A DNA stretch of 64,000 nt from Pseudomonas fluorescens (GTDB lineage: Bacteria > Pseudomonadota > Gammaproteobacteria > Pseudomonadales > Pseudomonadaceae), in assembly GCF_019212185.1 (NCBI RefSeq), contig NZ_CP078138.1, positions 3,826,501 through 3,890,500 on the forward strand, given 5' to 3'. The notes under the pieces are model-generated. The model searched no databases and was not told the origin of the DNA. It was given only the letters and a program-made list of their open reading frames with translations. The position numbers and the translations under genes were made by a program. How positions within the stretch are numbered: the first letter of the stretch is position 1; each line of letters begins with the position of its first letter. Below are positions 36,926-45,860 of this stretch, one piece after another.

Positions 36926-37499
36926 GGGCGGTTGCTTCGTCGAAAAATCGATACCAGAACAACGCCACTTCCTGGGTGCGTGGATCAATCCCCCGATAGC
37001 GCAGGTGATCGATGCCGCCCAGCACGTAGCCGCAACGCTCATACAGCCGACAGGCACCGAGGTTATTGTTCTGAGTCTCCAGCATGATCCCCGGCAGCAG
37101 TTTCTTCTGACTCCAGAACTGCGCCACGTCCAGCAAGGCCTTGGCCACGCCATGCCGCCGGGCCGGCGCATGCACCGCCACTTCATCGATATGGGCCAGG
37201 CCATTCCAGTTGGTGCTGACCACGATATGCCCCACCGCCTGCTCGTCCAGAAAGGCCATGAAAATCGCACTGTCGGGGGCATCGTGGTAACTCGCGAACT
37301 CTTCGGCGTCAATGCCATAACATTTGCGGTAAGGCGTCACCGCGTGCAACGGCCACTGCGCCACCGGCCGGTCGATATGGGCACTGATATAAGCGCTGAT
37401 TTCAAAACTGAAATCACTGGCGCAGATATAGGCGGCAAAGCCCTGGTCGGCGACACGCACCGCGAGATTCGGCTGTCGGGGGTTGCTCAGCGGTTGCAT
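36891..37499 (-). CDS. GNAT-family N-acetyltransferase
   Basis: 202 aa. The acetyl-CoA-binding motif of the GNAT fold is visible as VAVHAPARRHGVAKALLD (residues ~125-142; the Q/RxxGxG/A pattern is R-R-H-G-V-A), followed by the LETQNNNLGACRLYERCGY block. ATG at 37499 with GAGGACG upstream is used; an ATG at 37523 inside the ldcA end is possible. It lies 14 bp after ldcA on the same strand, so the two are likely co-transcribed. Substrate unknown. Confidence 0.85.
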   Translation of the reverse strand: MQPLSNPRQPNLAVRVADQGFAAYICASDFSFEISAYISAHIDRPVAQWPLHAVTPYRKCYGIDAEEFASYHDAPDSAIFMAFLDEQAVGHIVVSTNWNGLAHIDEVAVHAPARRHGVAKALLDVAQFWSQKKLLPGIMLETQNNNLGACRLYERCGYVLGGIDHLRYRGIDPRTQEVALFWYRFFDEATALNPATVPGRSS

Positions 37500-37513
37500 A
37501 GGGGGAAACGTCC

Positions 37514-39760
37514 TCAGGTGCAAATACAGTCGACGGTGTAGCAGCGCCCGCTGCCCGCGTCTTCGTGTTGCAGGCCGTGCACATCGGCGACGAACCCGGG
37601 AAAACTGATGTCGAAGGTACGGGCGAATGCCAGGTAGTCGATGATCGAGCGGGTCGCCTCGGTGAAACGCTCGCCTGGCATGATCAGCGGGATACCTGGT
37701 GGGTACGGTACCAGCATCACCGCGGCGATGCGCCCTGGCAATTGATCGATCGGCACCGCCTCGACGTCGCCGCGCACCAGATGGTCGTAGGCCTCGGCCG
37801 GCTTCATCGCCACTTCAGGCAGCACGGTGTACATGCGTTTGAGGTGTTTGGCCGTGGCATTGCTGCGGTAACACGCGTGCAACTGATCGCACAGATCGCG
37901 CAGCCCCATGCCCTGGTAACGCGCCGGGTCACACCGGGACACACACGGCAAGCAGGCGGCGAGACTGAGGTTGGCGTCGTAACTGCGCTTGAACTCCAGC
38001 AATTCGGTGAGCAAGGTGCTCCACTTGCCCTTGGTAATGCCCATGGAAAACAACACCAGGAACGAGTACAGCCCGGTTTTTTCCACCACCAGCCCACGCT
38101 CCCAGAGGAACTTGCTGACCACCGCCGCCGGAATCCCTCGCTCGCTCAAGGCGCCGCCAGCGGTCAGACCGGGCATCACCAGAGTGACTTTGACCGGGTC
38201 CAGCAGCACGTAGTCCTCGGCGACGTCGCCAAAGCCATGCCATTCCGCGTCCGGCTGCAACAGCCAGTCGGCGGTGGCGATTCCGGTCACCTGCGGCGGC
38301 TGCCAGATCGAAAACCACCAGTCGTCGGCGTTGATGTGTTGGCGCAAATTGTCCAGGGCGCGACGAAAACTCAGGGCCTCATCGAACATTTCCTGCAACA
38401 GCGAACGCCCGGCCGGGCCTTCCATCATCGCCGAGGCGACGTCCAGAGAGGCGATGATGCTGTACTGCGGCGAGGTCGAGATGTGCATCATGAACGCTTC
38501 ATTGAAACGGTCGCGATCCAGTTGCCGGGCTCCGCCGTCCTGCACATGGATCATCGAGGCCTGGCTGAAGGCGGCCAACAGCTTGTGCGTGGAATGGGTG
38601 GTGAACACCAGCGGGCTGGTGGGCGAGCGCGAAGTGCCCATGCCATAGCGACCGGCGAAGAACTCGTGGAAAGCCGCGTAGGCGTACCAGGCCTCGTCGA
38701 AATGCAGGACTTCGACGCTGTCGCCCAGGGTTTGCTTGATCAGCTCGGCGTTGTAGCACAGGCCGTCGTAGGTTGAATTGGTGACAACCGCCAGCTTGAC
38801 CTTGGCTGGCCGTCCACGGGTCAGCGGGCTGGCGTCGATCTTGGCGCGGATCGACTCGGGGCTGAATTCACTCAGGGGAATCGGCCCGATGATCCCCAGC
38901 TCATTGCGCTCGGGGCAGAGGTACAGGGGGATGGCGCCGGTCATGATGATCGAGTGCAGCACCGATTTATGGCAGTTGCGATCCACCAGCACCAGGTCGT
39001 CGCGGGCGACCATGGCCTGCCAGACGATCTTGTTGGCGGTGGACGTGCCGTTGATTACGAAAAAGGTGTGATCGGCGCCGAAATTGCGCGCCGCCCGCGC
39101 CTCGGCTTCGGCCAGCGGACCGGTGTGATCCAGCAGCGAGCCGAGCTCGGGCACCGACACCGAGAGGTCGCAGCGCAAGGTGTTCTCGCCAAAAAATTGG
39201 TGGAATGCCTGCCCCACCGGACTTTTGTGATAGGCCACGCCGCCGCCATGCCCCGGTGTGTGCCAGGAGTAGTTCGAGTCGGCGGTGTGCTGCACCAGGG
39301 CGCGGAAAAACGGCGGCAACAGGCCATCCAGGTAGGTGCGTGCCGCCCGCGCCACCTGGCGTGCAAGAAAGGCCACGGTGTCTTCGAACAGGTAGAGAAT
39401 CCCACGCAGTTGGTTCAACTCGCTCATGGCATCGGCGGGGGCGTTTTCCAGGGTCACCTGTTCGCCGAGGGCGAAGATTGGCAGGTTGGGTGCGCGGGCG
39501 CGGGCGACGCGGATCAGCTCGACCATGTTCTGCAGCAGATGGGTGTTTTCCCCGGCGCCCTCGGCGGCAATCAACACGCACGCCAGGCCGTGATGGGTGG
39601 CGGCGACCAGGCGGCCTTCGGCGTAATCCACCGCCGAGAAAATGCTGAAGCCTTCCTGCTCCAGCTCGCGGGCGATACCGCGCACACGGTCGCCGGCGAC
39701 GGTGTCGGCCTTGATGTCGCGGTGAACGATAAGGACCGGAAATTTCAAGTCTTTGTACAT
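37514..39760 (-). CDS. ldcA: Lysine/ornithine/arginine decarboxylase (LdcA-type)
   Basis: 748 aa fold-type I PLP decarboxylase with an N-terminal wing domain (residues 1-~130), large PLP domain and C-terminal domain. The PLP lysine is Lys393 in the STHKLLAAFSQ motif; SWHTPGHGGG (~165-174) and FDEAWYAYAAFH (~354) are further signatures. In P. aeruginosa the equivalent gene (PA1818) is the lysine decarboxylase of the catabolic route to cadaverine, controlled by ArgR. The frame is open upstream to 40216, but the ATG at 39760 starts the conserved MYKDLKFPVLIVH; the extra part is repeat DNA. Confidence 0.92.
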   Translation of the reverse strand: MYKDLKFPVLIVHRDIKADTVAGDRVRGIARELEQEGFSIFSAVDYAEGRLVAATHHGLACVLIAAEGAGENTHLLQNMVELIRVARARAPNLPIFALGEQVTLENAPADAMSELNQLRGILYLFEDTVAFLARQVARAARTYLDGLLPPFFRALVQHTADSNYSWHTPGHGGGVAYHKSPVGQAFHQFFGENTLRCDLSVSVPELGSLLDHTGPLAEAEARAARNFGADHTFFVINGTSTANKIVWQAMVARDDLVLVDRNCHKSVLHSIIMTGAIPLYLCPERNELGIIGPIPLSEFSPESIRAKIDASPLTRGRPAKVKLAVVTNSTYDGLCYNAELIKQTLGDSVEVLHFDEAWYAYAAFHEFFAGRYGMGTSRSPTSPLVFTTHSTHKLLAAFSQASMIHVQDGGARQLDRDRFNEAFMMHISTSPQYSIIASLDVASAMMEGPAGRSLLQEMFDEALSFRRALDNLRQHINADDWWFSIWQPPQVTGIATADWLLQPDAEWHGFGDVAEDYVLLDPVKVTLVMPGLTAGGALSERGIPAAVVSKFLWERGLVVEKTGLYSFLVLFSMGITKGKWSTLLTELLEFKRSYDANLSLAACLPCVSRCDPARYQGMGLRDLCDQLHACYRSNATAKHLKRMYTVLPEVAMKPAEAYDHLVRGDVEAVPIDQLPGRIAAVMLVPYPPGIPLIMPGERFTEATRSIIDYLAFARTFDISFPGFVADVHGLQHEDAGSGRCYTVDCICT

Positions 39761-39817
39761 GGGGAGCGGCGTCCTGAGATGACAGGCCATGGCCTGATCC
39801 CCGTCAGTCAAGGACCT

Positions 39818-39918
39818 TGTAGGAGCAAGCCTGCTCGCGATGGACTCAAGTACGCCGCGTGCCCCTTGTAGGAACGCGCTATCGTTGACGACCATCGCGA
39901 GCAGGCTCGCTCCTACAG
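39818..39918. repeat. REPIN (two inverted REP sequences)
   Basis: Two inverted copies of the Pseudomonas REP motif flank a ~50 bp spacer: GTAGGAGCAAGCCTGCTCGC at the left and its inverted counterpart ending GGCTCGCTCCTAC at the right. The spacer contains ATCGTTGACGACC, also found in the REPIN at 61418. Located between ldcA and dnaQ. Confidence 0.9.
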
Positions 39919-40013
39919 TTGATCCCCATCGCTCAACTGATCGGCACTGGACCACACCTGCCTGAATACATTCAGGGTAGAAGGTCAAACCCCATGTCGC
40001 GAGGCCGCGTGTA

Positions 40014-40766
40014 TCAGCCCTGGCTCTGCGCTTCGAGCAACTGGGTCCAGAGCGCCGGAGCGCCGGCGGACTTGGCGATGATTTCCAGGCGTGCGGCGTG
40101 CTCGGCCAGCTCTGCTTCGCTGGCGCGGATGATCCGTGCTGGCGTGCGGTCGGCCGGCAAGCGGCGGATTTCCGTGGCCTGGCTGCCGGAGCCGTCACCG
40201 GCACCGTCAGAGGCATTACCCGCCAGCGACAGGCTGGTCTGGCCGCCGGTCATGGTCAGGTAGACGTCGGCGAGAATCTCCGAGTCGAGCAAGGCGCCGT
40301 GCAGTTCACGGCCGGAGTTGTCGACGCCGTAGCGTTTGCACAGGGCATCGAGGCTGTTGCGCTGGCCGGGGTGACGCTCACGGGCCATCAACAGGGTGTC
40401 GAGGATCGAGCAGTGCTGGGTGATGTCGGCCAGGTCGTGGCGACCCATCAGCGCGAATTCGTTGTTAATGAAGCCAACGTCGAACGCCGCGTTGTGGATG
40501 ATCAGCTGCGCGCCCTTGATGAACTCGAAGAACTCATCGGCCACTTCGGCGAAGCGCGGCTTGCCCACCAGGAACTCGTTGGTGATGCCGTGGACGCCAA
40601 TCGCGCCCTCGTCACTTTCCCGGTCCGGCTGCAGATAGACATGGAAATGCCGGCCGGTCAGGCGTCGACCAAGCAACTCGACGCAACCGATCTCGATGAT
40701 CCGGTGGCCGTCGGTCACCGGCATACCGGTGGTTTCAGTGTCGAGCACCACCATCCTTTGAGCCAT
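40014..40766 (-). CDS. dnaQ: DNA polymerase III epsilon subunit (3'-5' proofreading exonuclease)
   Basis: 250 aa DEDDh exonuclease that proofreads for the replicative polymerase. ExoI motif DTETTG at residues 9-14, ExoII HNAAFDVGFIN near 92 and ExoIII HGALLDSE near 155. The C-terminal ~70 residues contain the flexible linker and the clamp/alpha-binding tail. In P. aeruginosa dnaQ directly follows rnhA; here the two are separated by the ben/cat cluster. Only 93 bp separate its start from the benD stop, so its promoter must lie there or inside the cluster. Confidence 0.96.
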   Translation of the reverse strand: MAQRMVVLDTETTGMPVTDGHRIIEIGCVELLGRRLTGRHFHVYLQPDRESDEGAIGVHGITNEFLVGKPRFAEVADEFFEFIKGAQLIIHNAAFDVGFINNEFALMGRHDLADITQHCSILDTLLMARERHPGQRNSLDALCKRYGVDNSGRELHGALLDSEILADVYLTMTGGQTSLSLAGNASDGAGDGSGSQATEIRRLPADRTPARIIRASEAELAEHAARLEIIAKSAGAPALWTQLLEAQSQG

Positions 40767-40831
40767 CTTGTTTCAACCCCTCATCGTGCCGTTTTGCGTA
40801 GGGGCGCGATCTTATCACAGAGCGTACGAGG

Positions 40832-40856
40832 CACGCCGACCGGGTCGATCGGCGTG
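40832..40856 (-). terminator. Hairpin directly after benD
   Basis: Inverted repeat CACGCCGA (40832-40839) / TCGGCGTG (40849-40856) with a 9-base loop, starting 3 bases after the benD stop. No T-tract follows, so it may be a 3'-end stabiliser or weak terminator separating ben transcription from dnaQ. Confidence 0.45.
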
Positions 40857-40859
40857 GGC

Positions 40860-41633
40860 TCAGCCCTGGTCGCCACCGCCCACGGGCATTACCAGTCCGG
40901 TGATGTAGGCCGCATCATCGGAGGCGAGGAACAGAATCGGCTCGACTTGCTCGTCGATGGTGCCGTAGCGCTTCATCAGGGTGCTGTCGACGGTCTGGTC
41001 GACGATCTGCTGGTACCAAACCTTCTCCTCGGGGCTTTGTTCGGCGCTGTTGCGCGGGATGCGTCGTGGCGGCGCTTCGGTGCCGCCCGGAGCCGTGGCG
41101 TTGACGCGGATGCCGCGCTCGGCGGTTTCGAATGCCAGACAGGCGGTCAGCGCGTTGACTCCGCCCTTGGCGGCGCCGTAGGGCACCCGGTTGACGCTGC
41201 GGGTGGCGATCGACGAGACGTTGACAATCGCACCGCTGCCCTGCGCCAGCATGAATGGCAAGGCGGCGTGGCAGCACCACAGGGTGGGAAACAGCGAACG
41301 CCGCACTTCGGCTTCGATCTGCTGTTCTTCGTAGTGCTCGAAAGGCTTGGCCCAGATGGTGCCACCGACGTTGTTGATCAGAATGTCGAGCCGACCGAAA
41401 CGCTCTACCGCGGCCTGCATGACCCGGCTGCACTCGGCGTATTGCTCAAGATCGGCGGTCAGGGCCAGCACTGGGTGCTTGCCGGCCAGTTCGGCTTCGA
41501 ATTCGAACACCAGCTCCGAGCGGTCGACCAGCACCAGGCGCGCGCCCTCGGCTGCCAAACGCTCGGCCACCCGCCGGCCGATCCCTTGGGCGGCGCCGGT
41601 GACCAGGGCGATTTTGTCTTGGAATCTGTGCAT
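40860..41633 (-). CDS. benD: Dihydroxycyclohexadiene carboxylate (benzoate cis-diol) dehydrogenase
   Basis: 257 aa short-chain dehydrogenase that oxidises and decarboxylates benzoate cis-diol to catechol with NAD. Cofactor motif GAAQGIG at residues ~13-19, NNVGG at ~88, catalytic Ser near NVSSIA and YGAAK (~155-159). AAGGAA precedes the ATG at 41633; the frame is open upstream to 41774 but that portion is repeat DNA. Last gene of benABCD. A REP-type repeat lies in the unusually long 137 bp gap to benC. Confidence 0.94.
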   Translation of the reverse strand: MHRFQDKIALVTGAAQGIGRRVAERLAAEGARLVLVDRSELVFEFEAELAGKHPVLALTADLEQYAECSRVMQAAVERFGRLDILINNVGGTIWAKPFEHYEEQQIEAEVRRSLFPTLWCCHAALPFMLAQGSGAIVNVSSIATRSVNRVPYGAAKGGVNALTACLAFETAERGIRVNATAPGGTEAPPRRIPRNSAEQSPEEKVWYQQIVDQTVDSTLMKRYGTIDEQVEPILFLASDDAAYITGLVMPVGGGDQG

Positions 41634-41676
41634 GTTGGGTTCCTTTGAATCATGGACATCTGACTGGACAGCACCC

Positions 41677-41744
41677 CTGTAGGAGCATGGCGATGGCGGT
41701 GTATCAGGTACACCGCGGCCGCCCGACAAGCCAGCTCCCACAAA
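41677..41744. repeat. REP-type inverted repeat between benC and benD
   Basis: CCTGTAGGAGCATGGC at one end and CCAGCTCCCACA at the other face each other around the self-complementary core GGTGTATCAGGTACACC. This matches the REP family found elsewhere in the window. It splits the ben operon and could process or stabilise the benABC part of the transcript. Confidence 0.75.
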
Positions 41745-41770
41745 GTCAACAGACCATCCGCCGACCTCGA

Positions 41771-42784
41771 TCACGCCGCGCTGGCAGCAAATTTCTCGTA
41801 GTAGAAGTTCTTCGGCGCAATGCCCTGTTCGCGGATGTACTGGCTGACCGCTTCGACCATCGGCGGCGGGCCGCAGAGGTAGACGTCGACGTCGCCCTCG
41901 TTAAGGTGCTGCGGTTCGATGTGCTGGGTCACGTAGCCCTTGAGCGGATGAGCGCTTTGTGGATTCGCCACGCAGGCACTGAAGCTGAAGTTGGGGATGC
42001 GCGCGGCCAGGTCCTGCAGGCGATCCAGTTCTACCAGGTCGAAATCGTTGGTCACCCCGTAGATCAGATGCAGCGGATAGGCACTGCCCTGCTCGGCGAT
42101 TTTCTCCAGCATCGCGGTGAACGGCGCCAGGCCGGTGCCGCCGGCCAGCAACAGCAGCGGGCGCTGGATTTCGCGCAGGTAGAAACTGCCCAGTGGCCCG
42201 GCCAGGCTCATGCTGTCGCCGGCCTTGGCGATGCCGGTGAGGAAACTGCTCATCAGGCCGCCCGGGACGTTGCGGATCAGGAAGCTGACCTCGCCGTCGC
42301 GTTGCAACGAACTGAAGGAATAGGCACGGGTCTGCTCGCTGCCGGGAATCCCCAGGTTGACGTATTGCCCCGGCAGGAACGCCAGTTTGCTCAAGGCGTC
42401 GCCCTTGATCGACAGAGCAATGGTGCTGTCGGACAACTGCCGCACCTGGCTGATGGCCGCGCTGTAGCTGGCCTGCTGGGTCCGGCAGACGTCCGAGGAC
42501 GCCGGCACCCGCACCACGCAATCGCTCAGGGCGCGCATCTGGCAAGTCAGCACGAAGCCTTGCTCGGCTTCCTCGCTGCTCAAGGCGTCTTCGATGTATT
42601 CCTCGCCCAGTTCATAACGGCCAGCCTCGGCGAAACACTTGCAGGTACCGCAGGCGCCGTCGCGGCAGTCCAGCGGAATGTTAATGCCCTGACGGTACGC
42701 AGCATCGGCCACGGTCTCGCCCGGCTTGGCGTCGACGAACCGGGTCACGCCATCTTCGAAATTCAGTGCAATGGAATGCGTCAT
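41771..42784 (-). CDS. benC: Benzoate 1,2-dioxygenase electron-transfer component (reductase)
   Basis: 337 aa. N-terminal plant-type [2Fe-2S] ferredoxin domain with CRDGACGTCKC (residues ~40-50) and a later Cys (TCQM ~81), then FAD-binding RAYSFSS (~159-165) and NAD-binding GGTGLAPFTAML (~208-219). It passes electrons from NADH to the BenAB oxygenase. ATG at 42784 with GAGGTC upstream. Follows benB by 10 bp. Confidence 0.96.
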   Translation of the reverse strand: MTHSIALNFEDGVTRFVDAKPGETVADAAYRQGINIPLDCRDGACGTCKCFAEAGRYELGEEYIEDALSSEEAEQGFVLTCQMRALSDCVVRVPASSDVCRTQQASYSAAISQVRQLSDSTIALSIKGDALSKLAFLPGQYVNLGIPGSEQTRAYSFSSLQRDGEVSFLIRNVPGGLMSSFLTGIAKAGDSMSLAGPLGSFYLREIQRPLLLLAGGTGLAPFTAMLEKIAEQGSAYPLHLIYGVTNDFDLVELDRLQDLAARIPNFSFSACVANPQSAHPLKGYVTQHIEPQHLNEGDVDVYLCGPPPMVEAVSQYIREQGIAPKNFYYEKFAASAA

Positions 42785-42794
42785 GACCGTGACC

Positions 42795-43283
42795 TCACAA
42801 ATGGTAGACATCGATAACCTGGCGAACGTAGTCGTTCTTCAGGATCACTTTCTTGGCCTTGATCAGCGGGCTGTCGCCGCGCACGTCGAGGGTGTAGAAA
42901 CTGCAACCGAAATAGCTGTCGACGGTCTTGTAGCGAAAGCTCAGGGTGTGCCAGTTGAAGCGCACCTTGCACAGGCCGTCAGCCTGTTCCAGCAGCTCGA
43001 TGTTGCTGATGTTGTGGGAGGTCCGGGTGTCCGGCACGCTGGCGCTGGAACGCTCGGTCTTGATCCGGAAGATGCGGTCCTCCAGGCCCATGCGGTTGCC
43101 GTACCAGATCAGTGAGATTTCCCGCTGTGGGTCTTCAGTCAACTCGTCGTTGTCATCCCAGGACGGCATCCAGAAACTGGCGTCAGCGGCGTACAGTTCC
43201 AGCCAGTTGTCCCAGTCCTTGTCGTCGAGGTAGCGCGCTTCACGGTAGAGGAAGTCGCGCACGGCGTCGTAAGAAATGCTCAT
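42795..43283 (-). CDS. benB: Benzoate 1,2-dioxygenase small subunit
   Basis: 162 aa beta subunit of the ring-hydroxylating dioxygenase (cystatin/NTF2-like fold). Features: [62 protein letters not shown]. The ATG overlaps the benA stop by 4 bp, giving coupled synthesis with the large subunit. Confidence 0.96.
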   Translation of the reverse strand: MSISYDAVRDFLYREARYLDDKDWDNWLELYAADASFWMPSWDDNDELTEDPQREISLIWYGNRMGLEDRIFRIKTERSSASVPDTRTSHNISNIELLEQADGLCKVRFNWHTLSFRYKTVDSYFGCSFYTLDVRGDSPLIKAKKVILKNDYVRQVIDVYHL

Positions 43284-44644
43284 GCCAGCGCCTCCAGCTT
43301 GATCAAGGCCGACTGCTCTTCGGCCAGGGCCTTGAGCATGGTTTCCTGCCAGTATTTGTGCTGCAGCACGAACAGCCCTTCGTCTTCGGTGCGCACACCG
43401 CTGAGCAGTGGCTGCAGGTCAATCTCTTTGGCCGCCTCATCGGCGCCCTCGACCCAGTGCTCGGCACCACGGGACATGTCGTTCCAGGCCGTGTTGCTGC
43501 CCTGATAGCCCATCTGGCAGGAGCGGAACTCTTCCAGGTCATCCGGGGTGGCCATGCCGCTGACGTTGAAGAAGTCTTCGTACTGGCGGATCCGGCTGGA
43601 GCGCGCGGTGTCGCTTTCGCCTTTGGGGGCGATGCAATAAATGGTGATTTCCGTGCGATTGACCGAGATCGGCCGGGCGATGCGAATCTGCGAACTGAAC
43701 TGGTCCATCAGATAAACGTTGGGGTACAGGCACAGGTTGCGCGAGTTTTCGATCATCCAGTCGGCGCGGGCCTTGCCGAAGTCGCGGGCGAGTTCGTCGC
43801 GACGCTCGTACAGCGGCCGGTCCTCGGGGTTCGACCAGCGGGTCCAGAGCAGCATGTGCCCCTTGTCGAACGAGTAGAAACCGCCGCCCTGCTTGGCCCA
43901 GGTGCCGGCGCTCATGGTCGGGTTCTCGTCGCCGCATTCGCGTTGCTTGCGCTGGTTCTGGGTCGCCGCGTAGTTCCAGTGCACCGAGCTGACGTGGTAG
44001 CCGTCGGCGCCGTTTTCGGCGGTGAGTTTCCAGTTACCTTCATAGATGTAGCTGCTGGAGCCGCGCAGGACTTCCAGGCCGTCCACCGACTGATCGACGA
44101 TCATGTCGATGATCTTCGCCGACTCACCCAGGTGCTCCACCAGCGGCACCACGTCGGCCTTGAGGCTGCCGAACAGGAAGCCACGGTAGGACTCGAAGCG
44201 CGCCACCTTGGTCAGGTCGTGGGAGCCCTCGCAGTTGAAGCTCGCCGGGTAGCCGGCCGCCGCTGGATCCTTGACCTTGAGCAGCTTGCCGGAGTTGTTG
44301 AAGGTCCAACCATGGAACGGGCAGGTATAGGAGCTCTTATTGCCGGTTTTGTGCCGGCAGAGCATGGCGCCACGGTGGCTGCAGGCATTGAGAAAAGCGT
44401 TGAGCTCACCGTCCTTGTTACGGGCGATAAAGATCGATTGGCGGCCCATGGTGGTGGTGTAGAAATCGTTCTTGTTGGGAATCTGGCTCTCGTGAGCGAG
44501 GTACAGCCAGTTGCCCTCGAAAATGTGTTGCATTTCAAGATCGAACAGGCGCGGGTCGGTAAACATCTCCCGCTTGCAACGGAAGAGGCCCTGTTCTTTA
44601 TCGTCTTCGAGCAGGGATTGAAGATATTCGGGTCGCAGGGTCAT
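43280..44644 (-). CDS. benA: Benzoate 1,2-dioxygenase large subunit
   Basis: 454 aa alpha subunit. Rieske motif [11 protein letters not shown]...CPFHGW (Cys/His pairs at residues ~92-115) and mononuclear iron motif [14 protein letters not shown] (~212-225). It converts benzoate to the cis-1,2-diol. ATG at 44644 with GGAGG nine bases upstream; a second ATG five codons earlier precedes that ribosome site and is not used. First gene of benABCD, with a BenR double operator upstream. Confidence 0.96.
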   Translation of the reverse strand: MTLRPEYLQSLLEDDKEQGLFRCKREMFTDPRLFDLEMQHIFEGNWLYLAHESQIPNKNDFYTTTMGRQSIFIARNKDGELNAFLNACSHRGAMLCRHKTGNKSSYTCPFHGWTFNNSGKLLKVKDPAAAGYPASFNCEGSHDLTKVARFESYRGFLFGSLKADVVPLVEHLGESAKIIDMIVDQSVDGLEVLRGSSSYIYEGNWKLTAENGADGYHVSSVHWNYAATQNQRKQRECGDENPTMSAGTWAKQGGGFYSFDKGHMLLWTRWSNPEDRPLYERRDELARDFGKARADWMIENSRNLCLYPNVYLMDQFSSQIRIARPISVNRTEITIYCIAPKGESDTARSSRIRQYEDFFNVSGMATPDDLEEFRSCQMGYQGSNTAWNDMSRGAEHWVEGADEAAKEIDLQPLLSGVRTEDEGLFVLQHKYWQETMLKALAEEQSALIKLEALA

Positions 44645-44708
44645 GGCCGCCGCCTCCATTGTTATTGTTCAGGCAAGGCTCATGCTAGAACGGGCGCTGG
44701 AGGGCCAA

Positions 44709-44744
44709 TATCCACTGGGTGCAAAGCACTATCCGTTTTGTGCA
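44709..44744 (-). promoter_or_regulatory. Double BenR/XylS operator upstream of benA
   Basis: On the minus strand two direct repeats match the XylS/BenR site TGCA-N6-GGNTA exactly: TGCACAAAACGGATA (44730-44744) and TGCACCCAGTGGATA (44709-44723), spaced 21 bp start to start. This is the arrangement of the Pm and Pben promoters. The proximal site ends 64 bp before the benA ATG, leaving room for a -10 region and leader. Confidence 0.88.
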
Positions 44745-44782
44745 ACCAGGTCGATACGCGGGCTGCGCGCATCGACTGACGA

Positions 44783-45739
44783 TCAGTGGCGGCGCTTGAG
44801 GGTGTCCGACGGCAATTCGTCGAACTGCTTTCGGTAGCTTTCGGAAAACCGACCCAGGTGCAGGAAACCGTAATCCATGGCCAGCTCGGTGACGTTGCGC
44901 ACGGTGCAGGTGGGGTCGCTGAGACAGGCGTTGACCCGTTCCAGCTTCTTCTGGCGAATGTAGTTTTTTGGCGTGGTCGCGGCATATCGCTCGAACAGCC
45001 CGTACAGCGAACGCAGGCTCATGCTCGCCTGGCGGGCCAGTTCCTCGCTGCAGATGTCCTGCTTGAGGTTGCGTTCGATGTAATCGGTGATCCGCTCGAA
45101 GCAGGCAGTCTGCGAACCAAGGCCGGCGCGGCTGACGTTGGTTTTCATCAGGCTGAGCATCTTGCTGACGATGATCTGTGCGTAGTGATCCTGGACCCGC
45201 GGCATGCTGTCGAACGCTTCGGCCTCCTGGCAGATCATGCCCAGCAGGTTGAAGAAGCCTTCCAACTCATCCAGTTGATAGCGATTTTCGAGAAAGCGCA
45301 CGCCCTGCCCCGAGTGCAACCAGCGCTGCTCCTGGCACACCGATTCCAGCAGGCTGGCGGGCATTTTCAGGATGAATTTTTCGCAGTCGTCGGAATAGGT
45401 CAGGTCCACCGGATCGTCCGGATTGATCAGCAACAACTCGCCGGGAGCGAAGTAATGCTCCTGACGATGGCCGCGCCACAGGCAGTGGCCACGCAGCAGG
45501 ACTTGCAGGTGGAAGATAGTTTCCAGGGCTGGTGAGGTGACCCGCACGCTGCCGCCGTAGCTGATACGGCACAGGTCCAGGCTGGCGAATTTGCTGTGAT
45601 TGAGACTGGCCTGCGGGCTGCCGCTGCCAGGCAGGCGGATGCAGTGGTTGCCCACGTGTTGATTGACGTACTCCGACACCGCATAGGGGTCGGCCTGGGC
45701 AAACACGCGGCTGCGCTCACTCAATAGATGCGCTTGCAT
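44783..45739 (-). CDS. benR: AraC/XylS-family activator of benzoate catabolism
   Basis: 318 aa. N-terminal effector-binding domain (~1-200, with FAPGELLLINPDDPVDLTYS) and a C-terminal double helix-turn-helix of the AraC type (~215-315; SEELARQASMSLRSLYGLFERYAATTPKNYIRQKKLERV, then LAMDYGFLHLGRFSESYRKQF). In P. putida BenR responds to benzoate and activates benABCD. ATG at 45739 with GAGAGA upstream is preferred over earlier ATGs. Upstream of benA on the same strand, with the operator in the gap. Confidence 0.94.
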   Translation of the reverse strand: MQAHLLSERSRVFAQADPYAVSEYVNQHVGNHCIRLPGSGSPQASLNHSKFASLDLCRISYGGSVRVTSPALETIFHLQVLLRGHCLWRGHRQEHYFAPGELLLINPDDPVDLTYSDDCEKFILKMPASLLESVCQEQRWLHSGQGVRFLENRYQLDELEGFFNLLGMICQEAEAFDSMPRVQDHYAQIIVSKMLSLMKTNVSRAGLGSQTACFERITDYIERNLKQDICSEELARQASMSLRSLYGLFERYAATTPKNYIRQKKLERVNACLSDPTCTVRNVTELAMDYGFLHLGRFSESYRKQFDELPSDTLKRRH

Positions 45740-45806
45740 AACCGTCTCTCTCATTGTTGTTATGGGTACATCGGACCGGGCCATTGTATGCCAGGTGCCA
45801 CAACGG

Positions 45807-45843
45807 CAAAAACCACGAGATAAACGGTGGTTTATCTCGTGGT
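45807..45843 (-). terminator. Strong intrinsic terminator after catA
   Basis: Perfect inverted repeat with 14-base arms (45812-45825 and 45830-45843) around a 4-base loop, followed on the minus strand by TTTTTG. It lies 17 bp beyond the catA stop and separates catBCA from benR. Confidence 0.88.
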
Positions 45844-45860
45844 CGGTGAGCCGCGTGTTA

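Noticed and set aside
39961..39976. CCTGAATACATTCAGG hairpin after dnaQ as an intrinsic terminator
   Set aside because: Only a 6-bp stem and no T-tract on the dnaQ strand.
40098..41648. 516-codon rightward frame antisense to dnaQ and benD
   Set aside because: It spans two genes with verified motifs and has no credible start region.
43112..44779. 555-codon rightward frame antisense to benA
   Set aside because: benA has the Rieske and iron-binding motifs; the antisense product shows no recognisable domain.
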